Notes: generated by a model not told the origin, from the sequence alone. Positions 40,101 to 49,061 are shown, counted from the stretch's first letter. The stretch is DNA of 64,000 nt from UBA1672 sp050633325 (GCA_050633325.1 JBOEGH010000013.1:6111-70110), one strand, 5' to 3'. Made by a program: numbers and translations.

Positions 40101-40271
40101 GACGGGTATGATATATATAGCGGTTCAAAGCAAGATTTACATGATGCCTGTGGTAAACTAATTATGAATAATATATCTTGTAAAATGCGAATTACTGTTA
40201 AAGATACAGCTGGAACAAAGGTATCAAACAGCACCGATATAGCAAAACTGGACACTAATAAGCACAATTAG
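37131..40271 (+). CDS. Usher-like outer-membrane pilus assembly protein with Cna-like C-terminal modules
   Basis: 1046 residues. The signal peptide ends near IYASDN (about 25). The N-terminal domain (about 75-195) resembles a copper amine oxidase-like stalk (VGQLIFDTDIFAIKRNNQIY, LSLSDIV, DGLTFISAKAIEDW) rather than a classical usher N-domain. A plug-like module (DWDVELYRNGALIETQRVANNGEY, split here at residue 20 by its turn) lies near 360-430, followed by a beta-barrel to about 720 and Cna/carboxypeptidase-regulatory-like modules (NVIGRGIVNAHVYLDHDGDL, about 725-930). It diverges from the DUF4402 subunit and chaperone genes, which supports the usher assignment. Sequence alone does not prove usher activity. 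Confidence 0.7.
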   Translation: MPTYSFKQLSVLCFLLGYTVYPSTIYASDNDIKQQNLKALAKKFVGALDPIYAVEKSKTQVASKGLSNVSDGTTLLFRPLVGQLIFDTDIFAIKRNNQIYLSLSDIVFVFSIPIEFNDTTGVGSGWFLREDWLIDINIPDKKVVSRGEEYHVYDTDAVFEDGLTFISAKAIEDWMGFKFEFDFSQQYIKVESSYPIPTVDRFRRQERKIDLITQNNIATLPRTPQAKRTIALSALNINERVRYNRPGTSKVGKYVESTNISSDGQILGHESRININRDSEDGIKSVVAHLSNRSENADLLGPLKATYYEAGDITSSPVSLSGGSSPGLGARVTNNPLQTNDFQTTIIEGTSIPDWDVELYRNGALIETQRVANNGEYRFTDIALFAGDNDFEILFYGLQGEIRKETVNIPVNEKLLLSQKGIYDVSLTVDGTQTYEKTPSDDEDTDKLDFSAQYSTVLGGNYISLGLRSTPTDGDRLNFLSAGTNFVLNETIFGATFGIDDQSEMAAAFSARRNIGDWKLSAGLRLETDQYASIDTINNNILRADISANRTLKKGGWFQGGNLLFNSNYNYFNSGESQHSHNFGASANIQGFNINNSLAFDGYDYEDAREDELGYSFSLRRNLGRAYVRGGFDYRILPVSQIERYFAQGYYRFGNNKTVDLLWDHNPVDDFSSARLNLTYQNEYFRTTPFLEATSSDDIRAGVNLNFSLVNTKRQLTPEITSVNVIGRGIVNAHVYLDHDGDLIFNEEIDEPLAEVMVQSLNARKRSDTDENGYAVLTGLSPGVPTDIIINQDTLPDHLMVPGRPGRSILPLGGQRHDFDIPIHMAGEVDGTTYLKTTTGEKKNIGRFFLQLHPMDGRSNETIDAQVAFDGFYLFSKVPPGRYLLKPKPPKNKKSLGNPTPEIITITYKGDIVPATDLLFKENRGFVEYDIISELDENHITNFASDLSYEYSMALQSKGKSSLGTMLQGLMMKMYGNNALDGLSKTNQTIDGYDIYSGSKQDLHDACGKLIMNNISCKMRITVKDTAGTKVSNSTDIAKLDTNKHN

Positions 40272-40281
40272 TATCGCTGCT

Positions 40282-40728
40282 TTAAAAATCACCTACATCA
40301 CACTGCAAACACGTAATTCCATTTTTTCGCCACATATCTACTACTTGCTGCCGATCATCAACGGCGAATAAGATATCTTTTCCCTCACCTTGCAATTTAA
40401 GTAAGATTTCCTCCTTAATTACATTATCGGCACGGTTATCGCCGTCGGCTCTCATCTCCAGCCGTTCAAAAGGTATCTCATTCCATATAAGCCATTGCTC
40501 TGTTACCTTGCGATCACGCTCAGAACGACCGGAAGTAATCACAACATCATATTTACCGCTATCCCAAATAGTTCTATACAGCTCAACAATTGGAAGATTG
40601 GGAGAATCATCACCCATCAAATCATTAAACGATTCCCAATCAGGTTTGTCCTGATCCAAGAATTTACGCCTATGACATATATCCGCAAGCGTACCATCAA
40701 TATCAAATATAACTGTTTTCATCACCAT
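40282..40728 (-). CDS. HAD-superfamily phosphatase, polynucleotide 3'-phosphatase-like
   Basis: 148 residues. HAD motif I is FDIDGTLADICHRRKFL (about residues 8-24), motif II is VVITSGRSERD (about 61-71), and the conserved acid motif is FAVDDRQQVVDMW near 129. The DxDGTxxD...HR form and the R-A-D segment resemble the phosphatase domain of T4 PseT/Pnkp. No kinase domain is attached. The start may be the second ATG at 40722. It converges with the usher gene at a 10-base gap. Confidence 0.82.
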   Translation of the reverse strand: MVMKTVIFDIDGTLADICHRRKFLDQDKPDWESFNDLMGDDSPNLPIVELYRTIWDSGKYDVVITSGRSERDRKVTEQWLIWNEIPFERLEMRADGDNRADNVIKEEILLKLQGEGKDILFAVDDRQQVVDMWRKNGITCLQCDVGDF

Positions 40729-40778
40729 CGGCCTATATAAGCACAGTCAAGTTATAGCGTTCAACATTTATAAAATAC

Positions 40779-41645
40779 TTAAGATTTTCTAGAAGAAAGA
40801 TATGCAGCAAACATTATAATACAACCACCAGCCGCCATAGACACCCCTACCTCCTCGCCTAAGATCAAATAAGCCAATACAATACCGTATATAAGCTCCA
40901 GCATCGTCACAATACTTATGGTTTTTGCAGCAATAAAACGAGAAGAATAAATGTAAAGTGTATGGGCAATCGCAGTGCAAATAACACCATTGAAAAACAA
41001 ATATATCCAATCCATAGCCATCACAGTTTCTTGCATTAGGAAAACTATTGGAGATGTAATAACCAGTGCCACAAAGCATTGATACAGCGTCAAATTAAGT
41101 GGTGAGTAACTTGCGACATATTTCTTATTAACCAATAATATAAAAGCGTAGCTTGCCCCGGACAGTATCCCCCAGACAACCCCTTGGCCATAATCTTCGG
41201 ATAAGTCAATCTCAGGAACGATGAGCCAAACACCAAAGCAACACAAAAACGCCAAAGCAACATCCCTTAATTTTAAAACAGTGCGAAAAAACACTGGCTC
41301 TAGAAATGTTGTAAAAAAAGGAAATGTGGCAAAGGTCAACAAGCCTATGGCAACGCTTGATAGCTTTATAGAATGAAAAAACGCATACCAATGAAAACTT
41401 AGCAAAGCTCCCAACGCAATAAAAACAAAAGCATCTTTTACTGTTTTAGGCAAAATACTTTCCTTGCGACACTTCAGTATCAAAACCAAAGCAGCAGAAG
41501 CAAATAACACACGCCCAAAAACTATAAAAACAGCAGATGTTGTTACAAGCTTGCTTAACAACCCTGTAACTCCGACAAGAAAAACTGATATATGCAGCCC
41601 AATTAAGGCTTTGTGCTCTTCATTCATACGTGACGTATACTTCAT
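40779..41645 (-). CDS. DMT superfamily (EamA-type) transporter
   Basis: An inner-membrane protein of about 288 residues with ten predicted helices in two EamA repeats: FGRVLFASAALVLILKCRK in the first half, GILSGASYAFILLVNKKYV starting the second, then AHTLYIYSSRFIAAKTISIV and EVGVSMAAGGCIIMFAAYL. This family exports metabolites and amino acids, and the substrate cannot be told. Starts at 41696, 41645 and 41627 are possible; I used 41645 because the extra 17 residues of the longest form do not look like the family. Confidence 0.85.
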   Translation of the reverse strand: MKYTSRMNEEHKALIGLHISVFLVGVTGLLSKLVTTSAVFIVFGRVLFASAALVLILKCRKESILPKTVKDAFVFIALGALLSFHWYAFFHSIKLSSVAIGLLTFATFPFFTTFLEPVFFRTVLKLRDVALAFLCCFGVWLIVPEIDLSEDYGQGVVWGILSGASYAFILLVNKKYVASYSPLNLTLYQCFVALVITSPIVFLMQETVMAMDWIYLFFNGVICTAIAHTLYIYSSRFIAAKTISIVTMLELIYGIVLAYLILGEEVGVSMAAGGCIIMFAAYLSSRKS

Positions 41646-41710
41646 GATAATTTGAAATGTATATAGAAAAATCAATTTTATGATAGAATTCCACACAAAT
41701 CTACAACGTC

Positions 41711-41751
41711 TACGAAAACACCACCCATGTTTAATATAATCATGGATGGTG
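41711..41751 (-). terminator. Intrinsic terminator of the czcCBA operon
   Basis: On the minus strand CACCATCCATG (41751-41741) pairs with CATGGGTGGTG (41729-41719), with one G-T pair, around an 11-base loop and followed by TTTT. It lies 42 bases past the czcA stop. Confidence 0.75.
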
Positions 41752-41792
41752 CTATTTGATAATAAGTATTTTTATCGTAAATAAATCGCTTT

Positions 41793-44700
41793 TTACGTTC
41801 TACGATGGATCTTTAGGCCATTTGGAAACCATTTATAAAGTGCCGGCAAGACCAACAGAGTCAATATGGTAGAAGAAATAATACCGCCTATAACTACCGT
41901 CGCCAAAGGTCTTTGCACCTCTGATCCTGCGCCTATATTAAATGCCATAGGCACAAACCCAAGGGACGCTACAAGTGCCGTCATTAGAACAGGGCGAAGC
42001 CTTGTCAATGCGCCCTCTATAATTGCCTCTTCGCGTGGTTTTCCTTGCGCTTCAAGATCACGAATAAAGGACAGCATGACCACCCCATTAAGCACGGCAA
42101 CACCAGACAAAGCGATAAAGCCAACACCAGCCGTAATGGATAACGGAATACCACGAAGCATTAATGCAGCTATACCACCGGTTAACGCCAAAGGCACACC
42201 AGAGAAGACAAGCAAAGCCGCACGCGCCGAATTAAACGCCATGAAAAGCAAGCCAAAAATTAGCAGCAAAGCAACAGGCACAACAACCATCAAACGTTCT
42301 CGTGCAGATATTAATTGCTCAAACGTACCGCCATAGCTAACCCAATATCCCGCAGGAATATCAACTTGCTCTCGCACAGCCTTTTGCACGTCCTGAACAA
42401 AACCGCTTAGATCACGTCCGCGCACATTTGCCGTGACAAATATACGACGCTTTCCGTTCTCACGGCTAATTTGAGCATGACCATAAGCAATATCCAAATC
42501 AGCGACCTCTTTCAATGGCACATAATCCGGCACATCATCAACACCGTCCTTTTCTGCTGCTTTTAGTGGAATCGGCAACATCTCAAGACTCTTAATGTCA
42601 GTGCGCAGTTTTTCAGGAAGGCGGACAACCAAATCAAAACGTCTGTCCCCTTCAAACACCTGACCAGCCTCACGACCACCCATGGCGATTTGAACAACAT
42701 CCTGAACATCTGCAACATTCAAGCCATACAAATCAAGGCGCTTGCGATCAGGCACAATGCTTAAGGTTGGCAGACCATCTGCTTGCTCTGTACGAACGTC
42801 AGCTGCTCCATCTACCTTTTTGACTACAGCCTCAATATCTTGTGCCGTTTTCAGTAATTGTGACAAATCGTCTCCGTACAATTTAACGGCTAAATCAGAC
42901 CGAACACCAGATATCAACTCGTTAAAGCGCATTTGTATTGGCTGGGTGAACTCATAGTTATTCCCCGGCAACTCTTTAACAGCCTCTTCAATGTTCTTGA
43001 CCAATTCTGCCTTTGTCATCGATGGATCAGGCCAGTATTTACTTGGTTTCAAGATAACAAAAGTATCCGCAACATTTGGTGGCATAGGGTCAGTCGCGAC
43101 CTCTGGCGTTCCAATTTTACTGAACACTGTTTGTACCTCAGGAAAAGACGCAACTGTTTTTTCAACATCATATTGCATCTCCACTGACTGGCTCATACTT
43201 GTTCCGGGAATACGCATTGCATGCATCGCAATATCACCTTCATCAAGACTAGGTATGAACTCCGATCCCATACGTGATGCACCAAACAAGCTAGCCACCA
43301 CCATAACAAAAGCGAACACAAACACAGTAGCAGGCTTTCTCAAACTCCACTTTAGCAGTGGCTCATAGCCCTTATTAGCGCCTCTCATAAGGATATTCTC
43401 CTTTTCATGAACCTTGCCAGTTATAAAGGTTGCCACAGCAGCAGGTACAAATGTCAAAGAAAGTAACAATGCACACAACAACGCTGCCACCACGGTGAAA
43501 GCCATAGGATGGAACATCTTACCTTCGACACCGGTAAGTGCGAATATCGGAACATAAACAATTGTAATAATTAAAATACCAAAGATACTTGGCTTTATTA
43601 CTTCCGCCGATGCTTTTGCAGCCAATGAAAAACGCTCATCCTTAGTCAATAAACGCCCAAGCCTATGCTGTTCCATACCGAATCTGCGCAAGCAGTTTTC
43701 AATAATAATAACCGCACCATCTACAATCAGACCAAAATCTAATGCGCCTAAGCTCATCAAATTACCAGACACCCGATTTTCGACCATACCTGTAATCGTC
43801 ATCAACATAGTAACCGGAATAACAAGGGCAGTGATTAATGCAGCCCTAAAATTACCCAACAACAAAAACAGAACTACAATTACAAGCAAAGCACCTTCAA
43901 CAAGGTTTTTCTCTACGGTTTTAATTGTACGCTCCACCAACGATGTTCGGTCATAGACAGGAACTGCATTCACCCCTTCCGGCAATGAATCATTAACTAT
44001 ACGAAGCTGTTCTGCCACGCGGTGCGCGACTTCACGACTGTTTTCGCCCATCAGCATCATCGCAGTTCCAAGAACGACCTCTTCACCGTTTTGTGTTGCC
44101 GCACCAGTGCGAAGCGGAGACCCCAGCGCGACATCTGCAACATCCATGACACGAATAGTCACCTCATCACGCTTTGCAATGATTATATTACTAATATCTT
44201 CAATGCCCTTAACTTGGCCAGGAACACGTATCAAATATTGCTCACCATATTTTTCAATATATCCCGCACCAACATTATTGTTATTGCTCTCCAGGGAATC
44301 AATAAGGTCTGTAATAGTTAGATCATATGATAATAACCTCTCTGGATATGGCATAACGTGATATTGCTGTTCATAACCACCTATCGTGTTTATTTCTATT
44401 ACACCTTTTAGGTTTCGAAGCTGTGGTACAATTACCCACTCTTGTATCGTTAACAGATCCATAGGGGTATAAGCGCTACCGTCATCTTTAACCGCACCAT
44501 CTTCCGCCTCTACGGTGTACATATAAATCTCGCCTAACCCCGTAGCAATAGGCCCCATCATGGGTTCTATACCTTCAGGAAGCTCACCCTTTATCTCTGA
44601 TAGACGCTCGGATAAGAGCTGTCTGGCAAAGTAAATATCCGTACCCTCTTCAAAGACAACAGTAACTTGAGACAATCCATATCGAGAAATAGAACGCGTA

Positions 44701-44942
44701 TAATCCAGTTTAGGAATACCGGCGATAGCCGTCTCAATAGGAAATGTAATACGTTGCTCAGCTTCAAGTGGAGTATATCCCGCAGCCTCGGTGTTAATCT
44801 GTATTTGCACGTTGGTGATATCGGGAACAGCATCAATAGACAGACGCTTAAAATTATAAATACCCAAGACACATACGCCAAGCACCGCAATTAAAACAAG
44901 CCAGCGATGACGTATTGAAAGTTCAATCGTTTTTTCTAACAT
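41793..44942 (-). CDS. czcA: Heavy-metal efflux RND permease, CzcA/CusA family
   Basis: 1049 residues, the usual size for HME-RND pumps, with TM1 at about 14-34, TM blocks at about 340-540 and 870-1035, and two large periplasmic loops. The TM4 motif reads LDFGLIVDGAVIIIEN: the DFG...D...EN form is that of Zn/Co/Cd/Ni (CzcA/CnrA-like) pumps rather than the Cu/Ag (CusA) form, so divalent metals are the likely substrate (inference from the motif). AAGGA precedes the ATG. It is last in the czcC-czcB-czcA operon, 24 bases after czcB. Confidence 0.93.
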   Translation of the reverse strand: MLEKTIELSIRHRWLVLIAVLGVCVLGIYNFKRLSIDAVPDITNVQIQINTEAAGYTPLEAEQRITFPIETAIAGIPKLDYTRSISRYGLSQVTVVFEEGTDIYFARQLLSERLSEIKGELPEGIEPMMGPIATGLGEIYMYTVEAEDGAVKDDGSAYTPMDLLTIQEWVIVPQLRNLKGVIEINTIGGYEQQYHVMPYPERLLSYDLTITDLIDSLESNNNNVGAGYIEKYGEQYLIRVPGQVKGIEDISNIIIAKRDEVTIRVMDVADVALGSPLRTGAATQNGEEVVLGTAMMLMGENSREVAHRVAEQLRIVNDSLPEGVNAVPVYDRTSLVERTIKTVEKNLVEGALLVIVVLFLLLGNFRAALITALVIPVTMLMTITGMVENRVSGNLMSLGALDFGLIVDGAVIIIENCLRRFGMEQHRLGRLLTKDERFSLAAKASAEVIKPSIFGILIITIVYVPIFALTGVEGKMFHPMAFTVVAALLCALLLSLTFVPAAVATFITGKVHEKENILMRGANKGYEPLLKWSLRKPATVFVFAFVMVVASLFGASRMGSEFIPSLDEGDIAMHAMRIPGTSMSQSVEMQYDVEKTVASFPEVQTVFSKIGTPEVATDPMPPNVADTFVILKPSKYWPDPSMTKAELVKNIEEAVKELPGNNYEFTQPIQMRFNELISGVRSDLAVKLYGDDLSQLLKTAQDIEAVVKKVDGAADVRTEQADGLPTLSIVPDRKRLDLYGLNVADVQDVVQIAMGGREAGQVFEGDRRFDLVVRLPEKLRTDIKSLEMLPIPLKAAEKDGVDDVPDYVPLKEVADLDIAYGHAQISRENGKRRIFVTANVRGRDLSGFVQDVQKAVREQVDIPAGYWVSYGGTFEQLISARERLMVVVPVALLLIFGLLFMAFNSARAALLVFSGVPLALTGGIAALMLRGIPLSITAGVGFIALSGVAVLNGVVMLSFIRDLEAQGKPREEAIIEGALTRLRPVLMTALVASLGFVPMAFNIGAGSEVQRPLATVVIGGIISSTILTLLVLPALYKWFPNGLKIHRRT

Positions 44943-44966
44943 AATAATTTATTCCTTAATTATAAT

Positions 44967-46064
44967 TCAGTGTTGGTGCTCTGCACCTGCTTTTAGGATG
45001 TCGGCCTTAATGATAAAACTGCCATCACTTACATATTCCTGACCGACATCAAGGCCATCTTTTATCTCTATGTAATTACTATCACTGATACCTGTTTTCA
45101 CGTTTACCATCTCATAGCTTTTGCCATTACGAACAAAGACTACGGACTTATCTTCCATCGTTTGAATTGCGGATACACGTACGGCCACAGGAGTGCTTTG
45201 CTTTGACACGCTAACGTCTCCTTCTACTGTCATTCCGGGACGCCATAGACCATTTTCATTTGATAAAGGAACAATAGCGACCATTGTCTGGCTTAGTGCG
45301 TCTGCAGTTGGAAACAACATACCGATTGGCGCATTACCGACTTTTCGCTCATCCAAAGTATGAACACGAACATCTTGTGAAACTTTTATAGAATCTGCAT
45401 CCTTGGGAAACACATGGAATTTTGCCCAAACCTGCGTCAAATCCGCGATCATGAACAAAGCCTCACCATTTGCCACGTCCCCTATATTGGTATTACGCTC
45501 TAAAATAACGCCATCAATTGGAGATTTCACAGTATAGTTTCTTAAACTCTCATTGCTTTCTACAATTGCCAGAGCTTGCCCTTTTTTAACAATTTCACCA
45601 AGATTAGCAGTGACACCACGCACTATCCCCGGAAAGCGAGCACGAACATATGCTTTATTATTTTGGTTTATTACGATACGTCCCGTAAGTGATGAGGTGT
45701 TGTTAATAGTAGCAGCGGACACCGCCTCAACCACAACCCCAGCACGCTTAGCCGCGTCGTGATCTATTTCCGTTTTACCTTCTTCGTGATCATCATGACC
45801 ATCACCAGTACTTCCGTGCCCATGATCATCATGAGAGTCCTTTTTTGTATGACTGTCATGCCCATGACCATCATGGTCATCTTTTTCTTCACCATGGTCA
45901 TTATGCTCTCCGCCATCATCAGGGGCGTGCCCCTTGGCATTATCATGTGTTTCATGTTGCTCTTCGTGACCATGATCATCATGATCCTGCGCGTATACAC
46001 TTACGCTCATAGACGGTGAAATAAACCACACAGCAAGCGCAGTTGTTATAATTAATTTTTTCAT
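44967..46064 (-). CDS. czcB: CzcB-type metal efflux adaptor with His/Asp-rich N-terminus
   Basis: 365-residue periplasmic adaptor. After the signal peptide (near SVYAQD, about 26) a stretch of about 75 residues is dominated by His, Asp, Glu and Gly (repeats of HDDHGH and similar) and should bind divalent metal. A hairpin/lipoyl adaptor follows (VRGVTANLGEIVKKGQALAIVES, VKSPIDGVILERNTNIGDV), and a C-terminal barrel ends in EHQH. The ATG overlaps the czcC stop by 4 bases. The length of the histidine-rich region is unusual for CzcB. Confidence 0.92.
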   Translation of the reverse strand: MKKLIITTALAVWFISPSMSVSVYAQDHDDHGHEEQHETHDNAKGHAPDDGGEHNDHGEEKDDHDGHGHDSHTKKDSHDDHGHGSTGDGHDDHEEGKTEIDHDAAKRAGVVVEAVSAATINNTSSLTGRIVINQNNKAYVRARFPGIVRGVTANLGEIVKKGQALAIVESNESLRNYTVKSPIDGVILERNTNIGDVANGEALFMIADLTQVWAKFHVFPKDADSIKVSQDVRVHTLDERKVGNAPIGMLFPTADALSQTMVAIVPLSNENGLWRPGMTVEGDVSVSKQSTPVAVRVSAIQTMEDKSVVFVRNGKSYEMVNVKTGISDSNYIEIKDGLDVGQEYVSDGSFIIKADILKAGAEHQH

Positions 46065-47341
46065 TTTGTTTCTCCTTCATTAGAGGAATTAATGTTTTGA
46101 ACAAGAGTCTCATGTGTACCCATAAGAAACTCTGCTTGTACTTTTGCTTGATAAAGGTTGAGGATGCTTTTCAAATGCGCCTCTTGCACTTCGTTCAATG
46201 TGCGTTGTGCATCCAGTAAATCCAAAAAGGAAAAAGCCCCTCGACTGTACCCTTCATCGGCCTGATTATATGCCTTTCGTGCACTGGGTATAATCTCACT
46301 TTGATAGCGCTTCGTTTCTTCTATGGCGGAAGAAAGGCTTTCCCATGCGTCAATTGCTGACTGCTCTTGTGTCAAATAAGATGCTTGACCAATTGCTTCG
46401 GCTTTTACGACATCGGCCTGTGCCTTTACTATTTCCCCCTGATTGCGATTAAAAACCGGAATCGGTATAGAAATACTGGCTATTAATGCTGTGCTGTCAT
46501 TTTCATTAAAACGACGCACCCCTATACCAAATGTTGGATCTGGCAAAGAATATGAATGCGCAAGGCTCAAAGAAGACTTAGCCCTCATATTCATGAATTG
46601 CTGCATCCGCGCCTGTGGAGATTGTTGCAAAGCATCTATCATGACTTGCCTGTCCATCAATTGCGGAAGCTTATCAAGTGACACATCCACACTGATACCT
46701 TCAGCATCCTCAGAACCACCCAAAATTCGCGCCAGATTATTCTTAGCACTCAACAATTCCTTTTGTGCCTGCCTTTTTTCAACTTCTGCAGAGGCCTTCT
46801 CAATATCAGCTTTCGTATGTTGTATTTCAGGTGCTTTGGCTGCACCGATACGGTTTTTGACAATATCATGGGTTTTATCGGCCAAACCCAAGCGTCGATC
46901 AGCTAGCTTGAGCCCCTCTTCCGCCACAGCCAAACGAATAAAGGCATATTCAGTTTCCGCTAACAAACTCAATGCTTGTGCTTTTGCCTGCTCATGACTT
47001 ATTTTAACATCATAATCTGCAATACTGGTTCGGTTTTTTCTCTTTCCACCGATTTCTATAGTCTGTTCAATACCAAAGGTTAGTTCAGCACCATCGAAGC
47101 CTTCCTGCTCATCCTCTCCTGCAAAGTTTTCTATTTCAAAAACAGCATTAGGGTTAACCAATAAAGATGCTTGTGCTCTTTGCCCTTCTGCAGATCTTAT
47201 ATCTGCCAAAGCTGCGCGATAGCTTGGGTTATTATGGAGAGCTTTAATAAAAGCTTGTTGCTTATCCAGCGTCTCCGCATTTACATATGTGGTCGGCGAT
47301 ACACATAAAGCCGCCACTACCGTATAAAGTAGTCTATTCAT
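46061..47341 (-). CDS. czcC: CzcC-type outer-membrane efflux protein (TolC family)
   Basis: 426 residues with a signal peptide (near TYVNAE, about 23) and two outer-membrane efflux protein repeats rich in long helices: FIKALHNNPSYRAALADIRSAEG, IEIGGKRKNRTSIADYDVK, SLPDPTFGIGVRRF, PIPVFNRNQGEIVKAQADV, and YSRGAFSFLDLLDAQRTLNE. The VFNRNQGEI and LLDAQRT elements are typical of the CzcC branch. It is the first gene of the czcCBA unit. A Cys/His-rich small gene lies 115 bases upstream. Confidence 0.92.
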   Translation of the reverse strand: MNRLLYTVVAALCVSPTTYVNAETLDKQQAFIKALHNNPSYRAALADIRSAEGQRAQASLLVNPNAVFEIENFAGEDEQEGFDGAELTFGIEQTIEIGGKRKNRTSIADYDVKISHEQAKAQALSLLAETEYAFIRLAVAEEGLKLADRRLGLADKTHDIVKNRIGAAKAPEIQHTKADIEKASAEVEKRQAQKELLSAKNNLARILGGSEDAEGISVDVSLDKLPQLMDRQVMIDALQQSPQARMQQFMNMRAKSSLSLAHSYSLPDPTFGIGVRRFNENDSTALIASISIPIPVFNRNQGEIVKAQADVVKAEAIGQASYLTQEQSAIDAWESLSSAIEETKRYQSEIIPSARKAYNQADEGYSRGAFSFLDLLDAQRTLNEVQEAHLKSILNLYQAKVQAEFLMGTHETLVQNINSSNEGETK

Positions 47342-47373
47342 TATTTTATCCTATTTTGGGAAATATAAATCAC

Positions 47374-47405
47374 GTGCACACATGCATTTAGAATACATTG
47401 TGCAC
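47374..47405. promoter_or_regulatory. Inverted repeat upstream of czcC
   Basis: GTGCACA (47374-47380) and TGTGCAC (47399-47405) are perfect inverted arms, each containing the palindrome GTGCAC, with centres one helical pitch multiple (25 bp) apart. The pair lies 33 bases before the czcC start. It may bind a metal regulator or form a weak hairpin. No regulator gene is linked. Confidence 0.35.
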
Positions 47406-47456
47406 AAAATTAAGACGCAAATAGCCTGTCTTTAAACACGCATATTGCTGATTAAA

Positions 47457-47783
47457 TTATGATTTAGGGGGGCGTTTGAGGCCGTAAACAAAATCACTGA
47501 GAACGACTTGCGATTCTCCGATTTTATTACCTTTATAACCTTGGGAAAGCAGTAAACTGGCACCTTCATCATAACTAATAACATGATGATGAACACATCC
47601 GTGACCACACATCATATCACAATCACATGATGATTTTTGCTCATTATCCTCTATATCAGAGTGAGCGTGAGAAACGGAATCTGCGGTTATATCTTGAGGT
47701 ACATCAACACAGGCATGGGCAACACTCACGGTAACCGTGAACGCAAATGCAATGGTGCTAAGAATTAAAACAAAATACCTCAT
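47457..47783 (-). CDS. Secreted Cys/His-rich small protein, CzcI-like
   Basis: 108 residues with a signal peptide (cleavage near VAHAC, about residue 24). The mature part contains HAHSD, then CDCDMMCGHGCVHHH at about 54-68, an obvious metal-ligand cluster, and a polar C-terminus. It stands directly upstream of czcCBA on the same strand, in the place where czc/cnr-type operons often carry a small periplasmic metal-binding protein. A role in metal sensing or buffering is inferred from this. I see no named domain. Confidence 0.7.
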   Translation of the reverse strand: MRYFVLILSTIAFAFTVTVSVAHACVDVPQDITADSVSHAHSDIEDNEQKSSCDCDMMCGHGCVHHHVISYDEGASLLLSQGYKGNKIGESQVVLSDFVYGLKRPPKS

Positions 47784-47906
47784 ATACGAAACACTAACAC
47801 TTAAAAGTTAGGAATTCAATAACAAGATTTATAAATTAACTCCCGAAAAACACAGAGCGCAAACTTTACACTACAAAAATAATTGGCCTGATTTAAACAG
47901 ATACCT

Positions 47907-49061
47907 CTACTTACCAAGCCATTTAAGAACAACTTTTTGATGATCTAATATAGGCTGTTCACCATTCTTTGCGGCTGGCCCGACATCAAAATTAGGGCTT
48001 TTAAATGATGCTTGCTGTTGTTCACAGGCATAGACATCTTCGGCCATAAAATCCCCAGACGCCATAGGATCATCGTCACTTAAGCCTTTAGCATATTTAC
48101 CACGAATTCTTCCTTTCCAAAAACCTGCAGATTTCGAGGCTTGCTTACCAAACTCCCAATATGAAGCATCCTTCATACGTGTTCTTGTTTCAACAACACT
48201 AAGATCAGGAGAGATAGGTATGATATGAAATATTGACCATGTGCATTCACTTTCAGCCAACCCAAATCCGGGAAACAACATAGGAACCCACGCACCCAAA
48301 CTATCTTCAGGCACAACAAGAGGATACGGCGCATTCTTCTTAATATCTTGCGCATACACATCTTTCAAAGGTTCTTTAAACGCATAATGAGGGCCATAAA
48401 ATCCAAATTTCGCACTTTTATGATCGTACATAGACAATGTACCAGAATGCAAATGTGCCAAATGATAGACATCAATATAATTTTCCACCACAACTTTCCA
48501 GTTAGCCTTAATTTCATGGCGGGTAGAAGTATTAGGATACTCCACAAGGTCTTCTACCTTATGCGGCCCCAGATGACTTTCAACAGGTGCGAACCACTCT
48601 TCAACAGAAATCGCATCAGGGTCAGGATGCACAAAAAGCATACTACGCCATATTCCAACCGATGCAGTTTTTAAACCATGGCACTTTTTGTCAATATCTG
48701 CGAATTCATCCTTATGTTCAGGAACCCCTACTAAATCGCCCTTAAAATTATATGTCCAATCATGATACGGACATGTTATGGCTTTACCACCATTTCCCGC
48801 CGCACGTAGAAGCTGCGTCCCGCGATGACGACATATATTGTGAAACGCGCGCAACTGCCCATCATGGCCTTTGATAATAAAGATGTTATTCAACCCGGCC
48901 TGCACAGAAACAAAATCACCAGGCTCTTTTATATCCTCAACAAATCCTGCAAAAAACCATGTCTTTGAAAAAATAAGTTCTTGCTCTTTGTCGAACCACT
49001 CTTTGGATGTATATGCCTCAACCGGTAAGTGATGTATCATTTTTGATTGTTTATCAGTCAT
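47907..49061 (-). CDS. Rieske non-heme iron oxygenase alpha subunit
   Basis: 384 residues. The Rieske centre ligands are CRHRG and CPYHDWTY (about residues 72-95). The mononuclear iron site is NWKVVVENYIDVYHLAHLH (about 190-208), with two His and upstream acidic residues. A dioxygenase C-terminal domain follows. Such enzymes hydroxylate or demethylate aromatics, choline-like amines or lipids; the substrate is not evident here. It is the last gene of a TetR-headed five-gene operon with a fatty acid hydroxylase, and overlaps the small membrane gene in ATGA. The ferredoxin reductase partner is not in the window. Confidence 0.9.
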   Translation of the reverse strand: MTDKQSKMIHHLPVEAYTSKEWFDKEQELIFSKTWFFAGFVEDIKEPGDFVSVQAGLNNIFIIKGHDGQLRAFHNICRHRGTQLLRAAGNGGKAITCPYHDWTYNFKGDLVGVPEHKDEFADIDKKCHGLKTASVGIWRSMLFVHPDPDAISVEEWFAPVESHLGPHKVEDLVEYPNTSTRHEIKANWKVVVENYIDVYHLAHLHSGTLSMYDHKSAKFGFYGPHYAFKEPLKDVYAQDIKKNAPYPLVVPEDSLGAWVPMLFPGFGLAESECTWSIFHIIPISPDLSVVETRTRMKDASYWEFGKQASKSAGFWKGRIRGKYAKGLSDDDPMASGDFMAEDVYACEQQQASFKSPNFDVGPAAKNGEQPILDHQKVVLKWLGK

